A DNA stretch of 64,000 bases from Arctopsyche grandis. Its lineage: Eukaryota; Arthropoda; Insecta; Trichoptera; Hydropsychidae. The notes beneath the pieces were generated by a model, which had not been told where the DNA came from, did no database searches, and saw only the letters and a list, made by a program, of their open reading frames with translations. The position numbers were made by a program, and so were the translations under genes. Shown here in pieces: positions 49,070 through 62,552 of the stretch (position 1 is its first letter; each line of letters opens with the position of its first letter). The stretch covers positions 26,070,839 through 26,134,838 of the forward strand of contig NC_135356.1 in NCBI RefSeq assembly GCF_051622035.1, given 5' to 3'.

Positions 49070-49204
49070 GAAGGAAGGCACCTTGAGGAAACCAGCCCCG
49101 CCCAAGCTTACCACTAGCTATCTCACAAACCGACTTCGGGGGTGCTCTCGAGTTGAACATCCCTGGAGTCTGTACAATATTTGGGCAAAAGTATGTCGTT
49201 CAGC

Positions 49205-49670
49205 GGTCTCTGGATATGGTAGAGTGTCGCTGGCTCGGCATTCGGCTATGTTCAGAAGGTCTCTGGATGCGGCAGTGTGTTGCTGGCTCGTTGTTCGGCT
49301 ATGTTCAGAAGGTCTCTGGTTGCGGCAGTGTGTTGTTGGCTCGGCGTTCGGCTATGTTCAGAAGGTCTCTGGATGCGGCAGTGTGTTGTTGGCTCAGCGT
49401 TCGGCTATGTTCAGAAGGTCTCTAGTTGCGGCAGTGTGTTGTTGGCTCAGCGTTCGGCTATGTTCAGAAGGTCTCTGGTTGCGGCAGTGTGTTGTTGGCT
49501 CGGCGTTCGGCTATGTTCAAAAGGTCTCTGGATGCGGCAGTGTGTTGCTGGCTCGTTGTTCGGCTATGTTCAGAAGGTCTCTGGTTGCGGCAGTGTGTTG
49601 CTGGCTCGTTGTTCGGCTATGTTCAGAAGGTCTCTGGATGCGGCAGTGTGTTACTGGCTCGTTCGGCTGG
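49205..49670. repeat. 53-bp minisatellite, about 8.5 units (second copy)
   Basis: Same array as 738-1145, with one extra, more diverged unit on its left (GGATATGGTAGAGTGTCGC). Only about one base difference was seen over the shared part. Confidence 0.9.
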
Positions 49671-49876
49671 TTGATCTTCCAAGTCCGCGTAGTGTAGTGG
49701 TGGCAGGTCAGGAGCTGGATGTCGACTGGTCTGCTGCTGTGTGTCGACTGGCATTGTTTGGGTTGTACCTCCTTTTATAGTGTTTCTGGTATCGCCTGAA
49801 CCATGGTGGTGGTTGTTGATGCGTAAGCGAGGAATGTGCTTTTGTCGAGGGGTAGAATTTTCTGGAATGATTGGCG

Positions 49877-50097
49877 CCGTTCCGCTCGATGTAGTTTAAT
49901 GGCTGCGGTGTGCTTCGACCGGTTTGGTTCCGCTCGACTGGTAGGGGTGTTCCACTTGAGTTTAGTTTAATGGCTGCAGGTGTGCTTCGACTGGTTTGGT
50001 TCCGCTCGAGTGGTAGGGGTGGAACTTTTTCGAAGGTTTTGGCACCGTTCCGCTTGAGTTTAGTTTAATGGCTGCAGGTGTGCTTCGACTGGTTTTG
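49877..50097. repeat. Second minisatellite, copy at offset 48525
   Basis: Copy of 1352-1572; no difference seen. Confidence 0.75.
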
Positions 50098-51197
50098 GGA
50101 ATGTATTCTGCGTCGCAGTAAATGTTTTTGATGAATGTGACGAGATTCCCACAAACTAATAGGTTATTTACGTAAAGCATCCGACTCAAACACAAAACAG
50201 AAAACGTTTAGATTCATTCAAATGTAGCATGTATCAATGGCATTGACTCAATGCGAGTATCTAAAAATGTGTCGATTTGAAAATGTAATTGATATACATT
50301 TCTTCAATTTTCCCAAAATTTCCATCGCCCAAAGTTCCCAGGGAAAAAAACCCGGTTTATTCCCAGGTCTTTTCCCGCTGGCACATCTCTAGCCATACAT
50401 AGTGAGTGTGGCAAGCACGTAAATACAAATCTCCAACACTCCCCATTGATTAGTGCTTGCCGATATATACAGTACAATATTAAAATACAAAATTCAAAAC
50501 TCTCACCGAGTTTACATATACATCATACATTCAATGATAATCAATTAAATATCTTCTTCTTCTTCATGTGCTGTTCCGACCAATTGCCTTATGGTCGGCT
50601 TTCATGACCTTACGACCTCGAAACTGCCCGATGTTTTTTGTACTGGCCGCATTACCCCCGGTACACAGTCAGCGCTTTCAATTGAGCGCTTTTGAAGTGC
50701 GCGTTTCGAGATACTGAATTTCGTATGAAAGCGCCCGAACGCGTACACACTCGGCCGACTGTGCCGACCGTTTCGACCGTTGCCGAGTGAACACATTTCT
50801 CGCAGTTCGTTTCCCCACTCCTGAATCACCAGTTCGAGACTGGTGATGTTCATGATACATGGAGACGAGCTCCAGTATTCGGCCGGGATTGAAGTGAGGT
50901 AGCCTGGTCTGTCTTCGTATCGAAGGCATACAACGTAGCCATGTGTGTTGGTACTATAACCTCAAAACCACGCCGTGCTTGTTTGTTTGTACACAAACTT
51001 CGCCCCCCCTTTCCCTCTGCTTGCTCTCTGTACATGTTAATATAATCATTATAAAAAGATTAAAGACCTGTTTTAATTGATACATAATCTCCCGCCATTT
51101 TCCTTCTCCCCACATTACACTCACACACATGCTGTACTTGAGGGAGAGGGAGACAGAGAGCCGACCACCAGCAAAGACCACGGATACGACTTTCTAC

Positions 51198-53918
51198 CAG
51201 TGGCGTATATTGGGTGTGTGCTAGGTGTGCGGCGCACACCCGTGAAAACCAAAGACCACATAAAGTAGTATTTTAATACAAAATAATGTGTTGTTGTATA
51301 AGCAGGCATTGATGTGTATGGTGTATTTACCGCGTGCGCTAAATGTATGGTGTATGGTGTGGTGTGCAGTCTGCAGCGTGTTGTGTGATGTTAGATGTAG
51401 TTTGTGCGCCGCGACGAGAGAATACCTATGCCGTGCAGCAAATTGGTGGGTTTGGTTGGAGTGTGCAGGCGGATATTCGCTTGTATAGGTTTGTTCGCGA
51501 TATTAAGACGTACGGTGTGCTACGACTTCAGAGCACCACGCACCGCACCGCACCACTCGGCAATTGACCGAATGCGATGCGGCACGTGGTCTCGTACTTT
51601 TTCGCACATTCGTATTTTTATGGTCATATTATTACCTCTAATAACTAATAATGGCTAACAGTGTTCAAGACATTTTAACTATTCCGTTTTCAAATAGAAG
51701 TTTTGAGATAAAATTAAAAATAATTAAAGATGGGAAACCGTGTCCGTCTCTTCCAAATTTATCCAGTTTGCATAAAGAAAAAACAAAAGTTTACACTAGA
51801 CATTTTTGCGTTTCAAATTATAAAAAATTCGAATGGATTACAGGCTGTGAAATTCGATCCAAACTTTTCTGCTGGCCATGTTTATTGTTCTCCAAATATA
51901 TTAATGTGTGGAACAAAGAAGGATTTGCTGATCTCAACCATTTGACAGCAGCACTGAAGAAACACAAAGGATCGCAGGCACACGTTCAATCATTTCTTTC
52001 CATACAAATGTTTGGCAAACAACGAATCGACGTATTAATTGACAGTCAACGTAAAGCCGAAATAAGTCGACATAATGAACAAGTAAATAAAAATAGAGAT
52101 GTTTTAAAACGAATTATTAACGCAATAATCTATCTAGGAAAACAAGAACTGTCCCTGCGAGGTCACGACGAGTCATGTAATTCCGTAAACAAAGGCAATT
52201 ACATTGAATATCTAAATGCTCTTCGAGAATATGATTCTGTTTTAGATACTCATTTAAATACTGCTACTACCTTTCGTGGTACTTCTCCAAGTATACAAAA
52301 TGACATAATCGAAGCAATCTCTCATGTTATTAAAGTTCATATAAAAAATGAAGTAGAGTCAGCAAGTTTTGTTGCTATTATTCTCGATGAAACTTCAGAT
52401 ATAATGACAAAATCACAGCTCTCAACAGTTTTACGTTTTGTATGTAAAGGCAATGTACATGAACGGTTTATTAGTTTTACAGACGTTAGTGCTGATAAAA
52501 CATCTAATGGTCTATTCTAATGGTGAACATAGTTGAAGAATTTAAAATTCAAGACAAATTGGTTGGACAGACTTATGATGGAGCAAGTGTAATGAGTGGA
52601 CACGTAAATGGTTTGCAATCCAAAGTCCTCAATGCTTATCCTTTTGCTCTTTTTACACACTGATATGCTCATGTATTGAATTTAGTATTGCAGCAAGGTC
52701 TTTCTGATATTAAATAAAGTAAATCATTTTTTCAAACTTTAAATGGATTGTCTACATACTTTTCAAAATCTTCCAAAAGAGTATTCGCTTTACAGGAATT
52801 TGTGACAAAAATACTTCCCTCTGTAGCACCCACAAGGTGGAATTTTACATCTCGTTTAAGTAGCACAGTACAACAATACAGAAGTCAATTTACATATTTT
52901 TTTTCGACATGTTATAGAAAATTGTGAATTATGGGACACAGATACTGTTATAAAAGCACGAGGGTTTTTAGGCTTTTTAGAGGATTTTCAAACAATTAAA
53001 CTTCTTCAATTTTTTTCAAAACTGTTTGGAATAACTGATGTTTTGTATAACATTCTTCAATCTAAATCTTCGGACGTTTTATATTGTTGTAAAAAAATTA
53101 ATGATGTTTTGCAGCAACTGAAATACGAAAGGTATAATAATTTTGAAATGTTATGGAATAATGATTTAAATGAAAAAAATGATGATCATGATCGTAGGCC
53201 ACAAAGATTAAAAAATTATTCAGAAGTAGAAGATAAAACTTCATTTCGTCAATTATATTTCAAAATAGTTGATAGCATAATCGCACAAGTCGAATGTAGA
53301 TATTCTTCACTTTCCAAATTAGAATATTTCCACCTTCTTTGTAATGATAAATATGACGAATATAAAGAAAATTTTCCAAATGTTTTAATTAATAAATTAA
53401 AAGATTTTTATGGATCACTGTTTGATTATATTCGATTGAAAAACGAACTCATTGTGCTATATTCCAGCTCTGAATTTTCAGAGAAACCTGTTCATGAATT
53501 AATACAATTCATGACAAAAAATAACCTCGAATCTGGTTTTAAAGAGGTGTTTAAGCTGGGAGAATTAATATTAACGATACCAAGCAGTACAGCTTCAGCA
53601 GAACGGTCTTTTTCGGCGCTGAAAAGAATAAAAACTTGCTATAGAGGTACGCAAGGTCAAGATAGATTATGTGGCCTTAGCTTAATTTCAATAGAAAAAA
53701 AGTTATTGGTGGAATTAAAACAGAAAGACACATTCTATGCAGACGTGATTGAAAAGTTTATGTCTCAGAAACGTCGCATTGAACTTATGTATAAATAACT
53801 AATAAATTAAACATTTTTGTAATGCAAAACGAGTATTTTTTTTTAATTGCTAATTTTATACCCTACGCCCTACGGCATACACAGCACACCCGGTATTAAC
53901 ACCCACCGTCCGCCACTG
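51198..53918 (+). mobile_element. hAT element (second copy), 2721 bp
   Basis: Copy of 2673-5393 including the CTTTCTAC duplication (51190-51197, 53919-53926). Since the flanks are also copied, it arose by segmental duplication and not by a second transposition. Confidence 0.93.
51651..53798 (+). pseudogene. hAT transposase, ZMYM1-like (second copy)
   Basis: Same coding pieces (51651-52520 and 53043-53798) and the same frameshifts and stops as at 3126-5273. The lesions therefore predate the duplication. Confidence 0.92.
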
Positions 53919-54049
53919 CTTTCTACGACACCGTGGGGGAAACCACGCCACACTACCGCCGAGCAACTACAAATTACAAATTATAGGTGGCATCTCGATT
54001 GAGAATGCCTGGCGTCCGAACAATTATTATGTACATTTATGTATGTGCC

Positions 54050-54228
54050 GGTTATTATGAAATTGGAATAAGTCATATATTTCATTTTTAAATAAAATAT
54101 TTATAAAAATATATGTATACTGTATACATATATTTACTTTATCGATGTATGTAGTAACAATAGATGAAGTTTAGTAATCATGAGAAAATTCGAACTCGAG
54201 ATTGACTTATTCCAATTTAATAATAACC
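54050..54228. mobile_element. MITE-like element with 25-bp inverted ends (second copy)
   Basis: Copy of 5525-5703. Confidence 0.65.
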
Positions 54229-54835
54229 AGCACAATTATTGTCCGAGCCAAAAACCCTCATGGCCGTTGGTTGTCCTCTTACGGCTTCGGCTCCTGTTTT
54301 CTCTCTTTTACTCTGATCATCTGTCAGTCGCTCCAGAGTCTCCCGTGGGTCCGGCGCCCGGTGATCCCGGCGCAGACCGCCAGATGCAGCGTCCCTCGTA
54401 AAAGCCGGCCTCGAACTAAGGCAGGCTGGCCCCGTGATCCGCCCAAGCGATCACGGCGAGCGCTCATTGGCATCATAGAAGCCCTCCGAGGAGTATGGCT
54501 TCTTCCATAATCGTGCCTCACCGACTATGTCTACCGACTATACTCGAACACGGCGAGCTCTCAGACGCTCGTGAGACTCCGACCGAGAGGGTCTTGGCGT
54601 GGCTGGTCTACCCTTCCTGACCAGCCACAGCCTCCGCCATAAAGGGGCACAGGCGCCGAGAAACTTCCCGGCGTGCCATCTATTCATCAATAAAAACGAG
54701 ATCATAACCGTTACTCTTTGTATAATTCCCCCACCCCGCACCGTTCCAGAGCAAGCTGATCGAGACGACGACACACACACACACACAGCCGCTGGTCACC
54801 CATACATATACACACATTACAGCTGCTGAAGCTAT
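54229..54835 (-). repeat. GC-rich interspersed repeat (second copy)
   Basis: Copy of 5704-6310; inverted relative to 18800-19600. Confidence 0.7.
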
Positions 54836-55033
54836 CGTTCAATTATAAAGAAAATTGTTAAAAATAAACAATTTTTTGTTTAAAAGTTCCCTTTTTTATT
54901 TACTAACCTCATCTTATTTGACTATACATATATAACAGTTGACAACCTTAACTTACGCATGCCCGGGAAACTACGTCCGGGGAGTGTAGGGGGTAAGATG
55001 TTGGTAAACGGACTACTAGTCATATGTGAACCA

Positions 55034-55357
55034 GTCACAGGACAACCGGTCGCTCTAGATTGGTCACACGTGATCACCCGTCACACTAAAACTGGTCACG
55101 ATAAAACTGGTCACACTGAAAAATTAGTCACGAAAAAACCGGTCACACCCAAAAATTCGACCAATTTTTAATTTTTGGGTGTGACCAGTTTTTTCGTGAC
55201 CAATTTTCGGGTGTTACCAGTTTTCTCGTGACCAGTTTTAGGGTGTGACCAGTTTTCTCGTGACCAGTTTTAGGTTGTGACCAGTTTTCTCGTGACCAGT
55301 TTTAGTGTGACGGGTGATCACGCGTGACCGATTTAGAGCGACCGGTTGTCCTGTGAC
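55034..55357. mobile_element. Foldback MITE (second copy)
   Basis: Copy of 6509-6832. Confidence 0.8.
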
Positions 55358-55928
55358 CTTTCGCCCCCATACCAATATAAATTAATCATATGAAAGATGC
55401 ATGTTGAGTTGCATCAAGTATGCCTACTACTCAAACGAGTATTGAGCAACTATTTCAGCGTTGAAATTAATTTGAAGCGAGAAGAGGCAAACAATAACGG
55501 ATGATTTGCCATATAGCTTGTTGAAAACTATTTATGTTTAATTTAATATTTGTACACATAATTCATTGTACAGTTTTTAATCTGGAGCACAGAGCGAAAT
55601 ATGGAGCAGAGCTGGAGCAAAAACTTCCATACTGAAGTGAAGCTGGAGTGGAATAATGAAAATAATGGCCTTCTCTAATCCTCTGCAAATTAATTCTAAA
55701 CTTATTCTAAAAAATTATAAAGCATTCAACGAGGGACAGCAACTTAGATGATTATCATTTTTCATTATAGATTCTATAAAAATTTAACGCAAGACTTATA
55801 TTTTACCGTGTCAATCAGAATGAATTTGAGTGAGCTTTGTCCATGTTTTATTCTCAGTGCCATATACTAGACTAAAACTAGGTATCCTCCTTTGAATTTT
55901 TTTTCTCTCCTAAATCACAGAATAGATT
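55358..55928. other. AT-rich non-coding DNA
   Basis: Copy of 6833-7403. Nothing recognised. Confidence 0.6.
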
Positions 55929-56139
55929 GAGCTGAAACAATGAAAATAATGAAAAAACTGAAAAAACCGAAAAAACTGAAAAAATGAAAAAAATGAAAAA
56001 ACTGAAAAAATGAAAAAAATGATAAAACTGAAGAAATGAAAAAACGGAAAAAATGAAAAAACTGAAAAAATGATAAAAAAATGAAAAAACTGAAAAAATG
56101 AAAAAAATGAAAAAACTGAAAAAATGAAAAATATGAAAA
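55929..56139. repeat. A-rich low-complexity array (second copy)
   Basis: Copy of 7404-7614. Confidence 0.85.
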
Positions 56140-56496
56140 AAAAAAATTGTTCCCCATACTGGTTGAGGGTTGATCGTCCGTCACATATATACAAATATAC
56201 AAATATATATATTTAGCGACAGTCCGTTTTTATATATAGTATTCCAAATAAATTATTTATTAAATATGTTTTTCCAATCTGAAGTAATACTTTTATTATT
56301 TTGTTTATCGTATTTTTTTCCAAAACTGTTCAGTGTAGCAAAGTGAACTTTCTTACCTTTTAGTTTCAGTTTAAAGTGAGATAACACGATAAATTTGCTG
56401 AAGATCATGGTATTTTATAATTATAGTAATAATTTAAAAAAATATATACAAATCGGACGACCGGAAATGGAACTGTTCAATCAAAATGTCAAGAAC

Positions 56497-56689
56497 GGTG
56501 ACCTGAAAAATGCAATCGAGATAGTTGCACTCTCCAAACACCCAAAATGCGTCAGGGGGTAGTTGTATGTTATCCGAGGGCGCTAACCTTTTTTGTGAAA
56601 TTCTATTGCGTAAGTTATTTTTGAGCGCCTTTGAAAATTAGAAAATTGCGCTACTATTCAGTGCAATTTAGTGCATCTTTCAGGGAACC
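56497..56689. mobile_element. 193-bp MITE (second copy)
   Basis: Copy of 7972-8164 with the same GTCAAGAAC duplication. Confidence 0.88.
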
Positions 56690-56896
56690 GTCAAGAACAT
56701 GCATCTTTATGCATTATCATGGAATCGTAAAAATTACCTGGAGACACACTTTTTCAATACTGATTCATTCTGTAAGTTTCATTGTTGCATAAACGTGTTG
56801 CATTTCAATTTATGTTTTTTTTTTATCATAAAAGCATCAGAAGAAAATTTATTAAGTGGATTTATTCTAGAAGTTTTATTGCATGTAGTAATTATT

Positions 56897-57688
56897 CATG
56901 ACAAATTAACCCATGCACTAAACCAAACTGGGATAAATGCAAAGGATATCGCCCTTTTGAAGAACCTATATTGGAACCAATCTACTGTTGTGAAGGTTGA
57001 AGACTTGGAAACCGAAAAAGTAGAAATTAGTCGAGGGGTACGGCAGGGATGTGTATTGTCACCCATGCTCTTCAATCTGTATTCGGAAATGGTGTTCAAC
57101 CAGACAGTCGATAGTCGAATAGGAGTAAAAATAGACGGCGAAATTATAAATAATATCCGTTTCGCTGATGATACGGCAATATTGACTGAGAGTGCCGAAG
57201 ACCTGCAATCGTTATTGATCGCAATTGATCATTCATGTCAAAAATGGGGTCTGTCTATTAATATCAACAAGACAAAATCAATGGTCATATGTAAAGAAAA
57301 GACGGATCCATTAAACCTGAGTGTGCGCGGACAAATGATTGAACAGGTCGAACAATACGAATACCTAGGAGCAATGATCAATACGGACGTCAGTTCCGAA
57401 ATGGAGATAAGAAGAAGGATCGAAATAGCAAGAAATGCCTTCGGCAGCATGAAAAATGTTTTGTGTTGTCGAAAGTTTTCTATGAAATTGCGCTTAAGAG
57501 TCCTGCACTCCTATGTTTGGTCGGTGTTGCTGTACGGATGCGAAACGTGGACACTGTTAGTGGCATCCATGAACAGGATAGAGTCCTTTGAAATGTGGTG
57601 TTACCGGAGGATGCACGGGCCATAAACGATGTCTGCCCATGGTAGTCGCCTACGTCCGAATACGGATTCGGCATTAGAAGAAGAAAAA
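56897..57688 (+). mobile_element. 5'-truncated LINE RT fragment (second copy)
   Basis: Copy of 8372-9163, with the same RT motifs (GVRQGCVLSP, FADDTA, LLYGCETWTL) and the same GTAATTATT duplication. Confidence 0.92.
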
Positions 57689-58318
57689 GTAATTATTAAT
57701 TTAATGTATTTTTATGTACTATCTACATTTTTTAAAAAAAAAAAATGTAGATCATTATTTTTGTCGAAATATACTTTTTTGACATTGATTTATTTGTTAT
57801 TATTGAGTCGTTAAGAACTACACAATCTCCTTTTTACTTTTTTTATATAGGTATAATAACTTTTCAATAGTCTGAAATATGGAATGTCCTAACAAAATAT
57901 ATACATAGGTAAAATGATAATAATTAAATGAAAAATTTTCATTATATCCTTAATCTTATATTATTTTTATTATATTTAGAGAATGATTTTCTTCAGCAAT
58001 TATTATTTAGGAAATCAAAGTAGTGACGCACCCAAAGTTTTCCAAAAAAAAGAAACATGACTGAAGTTAATTTAAAATCCTTATTAAGGGATCGTAAGAT
58101 ACCGTACCATATATATCACGAGTGTTTTTATATGGGAGCCCTTCGATTTTGATCCTAGAATAATTTTGAGCCAATTTAAAACTAGTCTAGGATCTCAGTT
58201 AGGGTACTTTGAGATGGTATACCAAATTTGGTGATTTCAAGTCAAAAACTGCGGCTGTGCGTAGCAGACATGCACATAAACCTATACACACACACACACA
58301 CTCACACACCATGCACAC

Positions 58319-58365
<47 letters not shown>

Positions 58366-59506
58366 CATATGCAAGGATTTTTTTCAATAGTGCCGGAACT
58401 CATTTTTTGTCAAAAATTTTAGTAAAGAAAACTGTCTGATTGCTTTTGAAACATTAAAAATGCAACAAAACACTGCATTATTTGACAAAAAAAGCCCTGC
58501 ATATATATGTATGTATGTAGATACATACATACATGCATATGTACATACATTGATAGACTAAGGCTATATTATACATAAATTAAAAATTAATGTTTTTTAT
58601 ATAAATATATGTACATATTTATGTACATTTGTCGTATATGTTTGTATATACATATATACTCCAGGATTTATGTCAGTTTGCATAAATAAAAATATTTTTA
58701 TACTTTCAAACCTTTATGAATATGAATAAATGGAAGACAGAATTTGTAGTAGTCAAATTATCGCACTTTAACATGCATATGATCAGATGCTTATAATATA
58801 ACATGAGATACAAATCAAAATAAGAATATCCACAATACATGTACATTCGAATATATCAAAATAATCTAGATCTAATAATTCAGGCCAAGTCGGTGGTGGG
58901 GTGATTTGGTGACCAACAAGACAAGATATTTAATAATACAATGAATAGTTATGTATATGTTGAACCAGATGTACAACAGGAGGTACAATCTTTCTCTGTC
59001 AGAAAGGCGCTTATTTAAAAAAAAAAAAATAGCATATACAATATTAGTAGACACCGTTAGTATTAGTACCGTGTAACAAAAATTAATGCAGTAGGTACAT
59101 GTATGTGCTTTTAAAAGTTTATATCATTATCTGACTTTTTGGATCCAATTATGTACTTATCTCCTAAACCACTTAACAGATTAGGTTAAAACTTTTTTTA
59201 CATGTACATACATATATGATAAAATTCAAACACTTGTTTTTTTTTTTAATAATTTTATCTAGACCGAAATTAGTACTTTTATTCTAGAGTTTTGAGGTGG
59301 ACAAATTTAATTTAATTTATATATGTTTTAATTTATCACATTTAAACAATTTTATTTACAACAGATTTTGATTTATATAAATATTTTTTAGTTTCTTATA
59401 TTTCAATTTTGTATAATTGGACGATTGGGGGGGTCTGTAACAAATTAAAAATAATTTGGGGGTGCATAGACAGCGTCGGGTGATCCGCGAAAGAAATATA
59501 AAGAAA
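57689..59506. other. AT-rich non-coding DNA with microsatellite
   Basis: Copy of 9164-10982. The TA tract (58323-58362) is one or two bases shorter than at 9798. Confidence 0.6.
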
Positions 59507-60374
59507 ACACATTTTCATTATTATGAAAGTTAAAATACATAATTAAAAATCCGTTGCTACTGACGGTGCTACGGCAACGACACCGAGGCTTTCTGGCATG
59601 CTTAAAACAAGCTATACTGAATGTATTAATTGTTCATTATGATCTTATTGAACGCTTATATAGCTCACTAGATTATGTCATTAGAGCAGTAAATAAAATC
59701 AAAAGGAATGCCATAAATGAGAGATTATTTTTCACAAACTCAGATGTATCTATTCCAGGACAGGGGCAATTTATTGAAATATCCAAAAATGAGGAACTAA
59801 AACCAGTGTTTGAACGAGGATCCCACAAATTCTTATTACAAAAACACTGTACATACAGAAATCTAGTAAAATAATAAAAATAATAAAAGGATACAGAAAT
59901 CTGCTCATAAAAATGACATATATATGTAAATTTACATAGCTTATATGACTAACTTATTTGCCAAATTTAACAAAACCAATTTGAAGCTGTAAGGTTATCA
60001 ATGAAACTCAATAAAAGCTATAAGTAAAATATAATATCTGCCTTTGTTGGCAAAATTTTTCTATACAAACAACACTTGTATAGAAGAATGTTCTCCGTCT
60101 TCAAATTTTATAAAATTGCGAAAAAGAGATGAAGATTTGCAGAAGCTGTTGATTGGTTTCCCGTCTTCCTATTTAGTATAATGTGGATTTGGAGCAGTTA
60201 TGAACCTCATCACTCATGAAACTAATATAAACCTTGTGAAAAAAGAAACCCACTGGAAATAAGTGCTCGTGGAGACTAAGTAAGAATGTTACACACAAAC
60301 ATAGAGTCAAACATAAATAATCTCTTATCATACCATCAGGTTCACCCATCTCATTGAAAAAAAATGTGTTTTTG
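59507..60374 (+). pseudogene. Decayed ZBED-like hAT relic (third copy)
   Basis: Copy of 10983-11850, same broken frames. Confidence 0.72.
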
Positions 60375-61184
60375 TGTTTTAAAATAATTTAATAAAAATA
60401 ATTACAATTTCAACAAATATTACTTTGAATAACAATTTTTTTGTTAATATGTTATTTTATTTTGTGATAATTAAATTTTTTTATTTTGTGATAATTAAAT
60501 AATAAAAATTACAATTTCAACAAATATTACTTTGAATAAATTTTTTTTGTTAATATCACCATTTTCCATTCAAGACATAAAAATCTATTTTATAATTTGT
60601 ATATTATGCTGTTATGTATAGTTATTTCACTTGAGTGTTCGTGGTCAGGTTTAGGCTTAAATAAGAGGTCCATGGCCATAAAAGTTTGAGAACTACCGAG
60701 ATGGACTAAGCTTCCTGCAAGATAAAAGTGAACATTCTCCATATTTTAATGTCAAAGTAAGTCGCCAATTTTATTGCCCAGTAATTTTAATAATATTTGA
60801 ATGCCCCCCCACACCCACCCACTTGACTATTATCTGGATCCGCTAATGCATTTGGAATTGAAGGAGTTCGTGTGAAAAGGAACGTCGTGTGTGTTCCTAC
60901 TTACATACATACATTGTACGAGTTGAAAAGCGTTGGGTCGAGATTGGAGCTTTATCAACAGTCAACAATAAAACTTATTGTTGCAAAGCAATTGCAAAAA
61001 TTGCAAATATACTCATATGTAAATAAGGTGTTGAATTTCTGCGAGCGATGGTCTGGATGGCGTGAAAAATGTGCAATTTTTTAATTCGCAACTAAAACTG
61101 CACACGCTGCAGACGCCATACATTATCGTCTTACAATTCTTTACAAATAAAATGATTCATTTTGCTTAGTCGAAGATTACTCGT
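60375..61184. other. Non-coding DNA
   Basis: Copy of 11851-12660. No gene seen. Confidence 0.5.
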
Positions 61185-61210
61185 ACTAACAGCTCGTACG
61201 AGCTGTTAGT
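61185..61210. repeat. 26-bp perfect palindrome (second copy)
   Basis: Copy of 12661-12686. Confidence 0.9.
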
Positions 61211-61599
61211 GTTCAATCTGTTTGCCTTTTTGATCAGCTCAATACCATCGGTGAACATGTTTGGGTTGATATTCGCCTAAATAATTTTTCTCTTTTAATA
61301 TGCGTTTTATATTTTCCTCCCAGTGAATCACCTCATATAATTAGTTAATTTTTTTCAAACTTGCAAAAGAACTTAAGGTTTTTGGCTGGCGGGAGGGTTA
61401 ATTCTAGGAGTTTGAGTAATGAATTAATTTTTATTCCCGAATTATTAAATATGTATTTGTGTATATATTTGCAAATGTGTGTACGTGTATGTATATTTTT
61501 GTGTATATGTAATTATTATTGGCCAGGAAGGCCCATGGGGTTTACCTGCTAGACCTTCCTGGTATAAATATATAAATAAATAAATAAATTTCGATAATC
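61211..61599 (+). mobile_element. LINE fragment with 3' end (third copy)
   Basis: Copy of 12687-13075. Confidence 0.7.
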
Positions 61600-61695
61600 G
61601 TTGATAAATGATTTTGTTTTTCGGTAAGTGGATGCACACTTCACGAAATTAACTGTTGCATATTGGACATCGACGAGATTCGCCTGAACCAAGCT

Positions 61696-62454
61696 ATGGA
61701 TCTATCGAATATTATGGGGATGTTGACACCTTTAGAAAGTTTAGAGCAAAAAGCGATGGATTTTATTATTGATAATTTTGGGATTGTGAGTAGTGTCGAT
61801 TGTAAAAAATAGTATTATTTCTTAATTAACAATAAATAATTTATATTTACACATATTTCAGTTGTACAAAACGCCAGAGTTCTGTCGTTTACCGGATTCT
61901 CTCGTATTGAAAATTTTGAGATCAGATCGATTAAATGTGTCTTCCGAAGAAGAAGTCTTCCATGCTGTGAGACTTTGGATCACTTTTGACGAAAATAATC
62001 GTAAAGAAAAATTAATAGATATGCTAAGCTCAGTGAGACTAACATTGTTGTCCTTGGAGGTAAATAATTTTGTGTTTCCCTATCACTGACGTATTTTTCT
62101 ATCACTCGATAATAATGTTATATAAATTTATAATATTATTATTACATGATTTTTATTATTATATAACATTATAGAATATTAATTTTTATTTTCAGTTTTT
62201 CCTCCTTGAAGTTGTGGAATTATGCGAGCCATTCGAAGAATGTATGATCAACCTCAATCAAGCTGTTTATGAAATGATGATACCCAATCATCTCAGCAAA
62301 CCCAAATATCGCATGGGGAGAGCAAAACTGGCAGTCATTGGTGACTCTGAACTCACAGACGTGAGTATGGTGTATAAATGCTATACCCTATTTGACTTAC
62401 CATCAGCAATTGGAAAACTCTAGACTTCATCTTCTAAACTCTAGAAGATTCATA

Positions 62455-62552
<98 letters not shown>

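Larger units (their letters stand above)
50572..54022 (+). mobile_element. Diverged solo BEL-type LTR split by hAT (second copy)
   Basis: Copy of 2047-5497, with the same interruption at the same bases. Confidence 0.7.
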
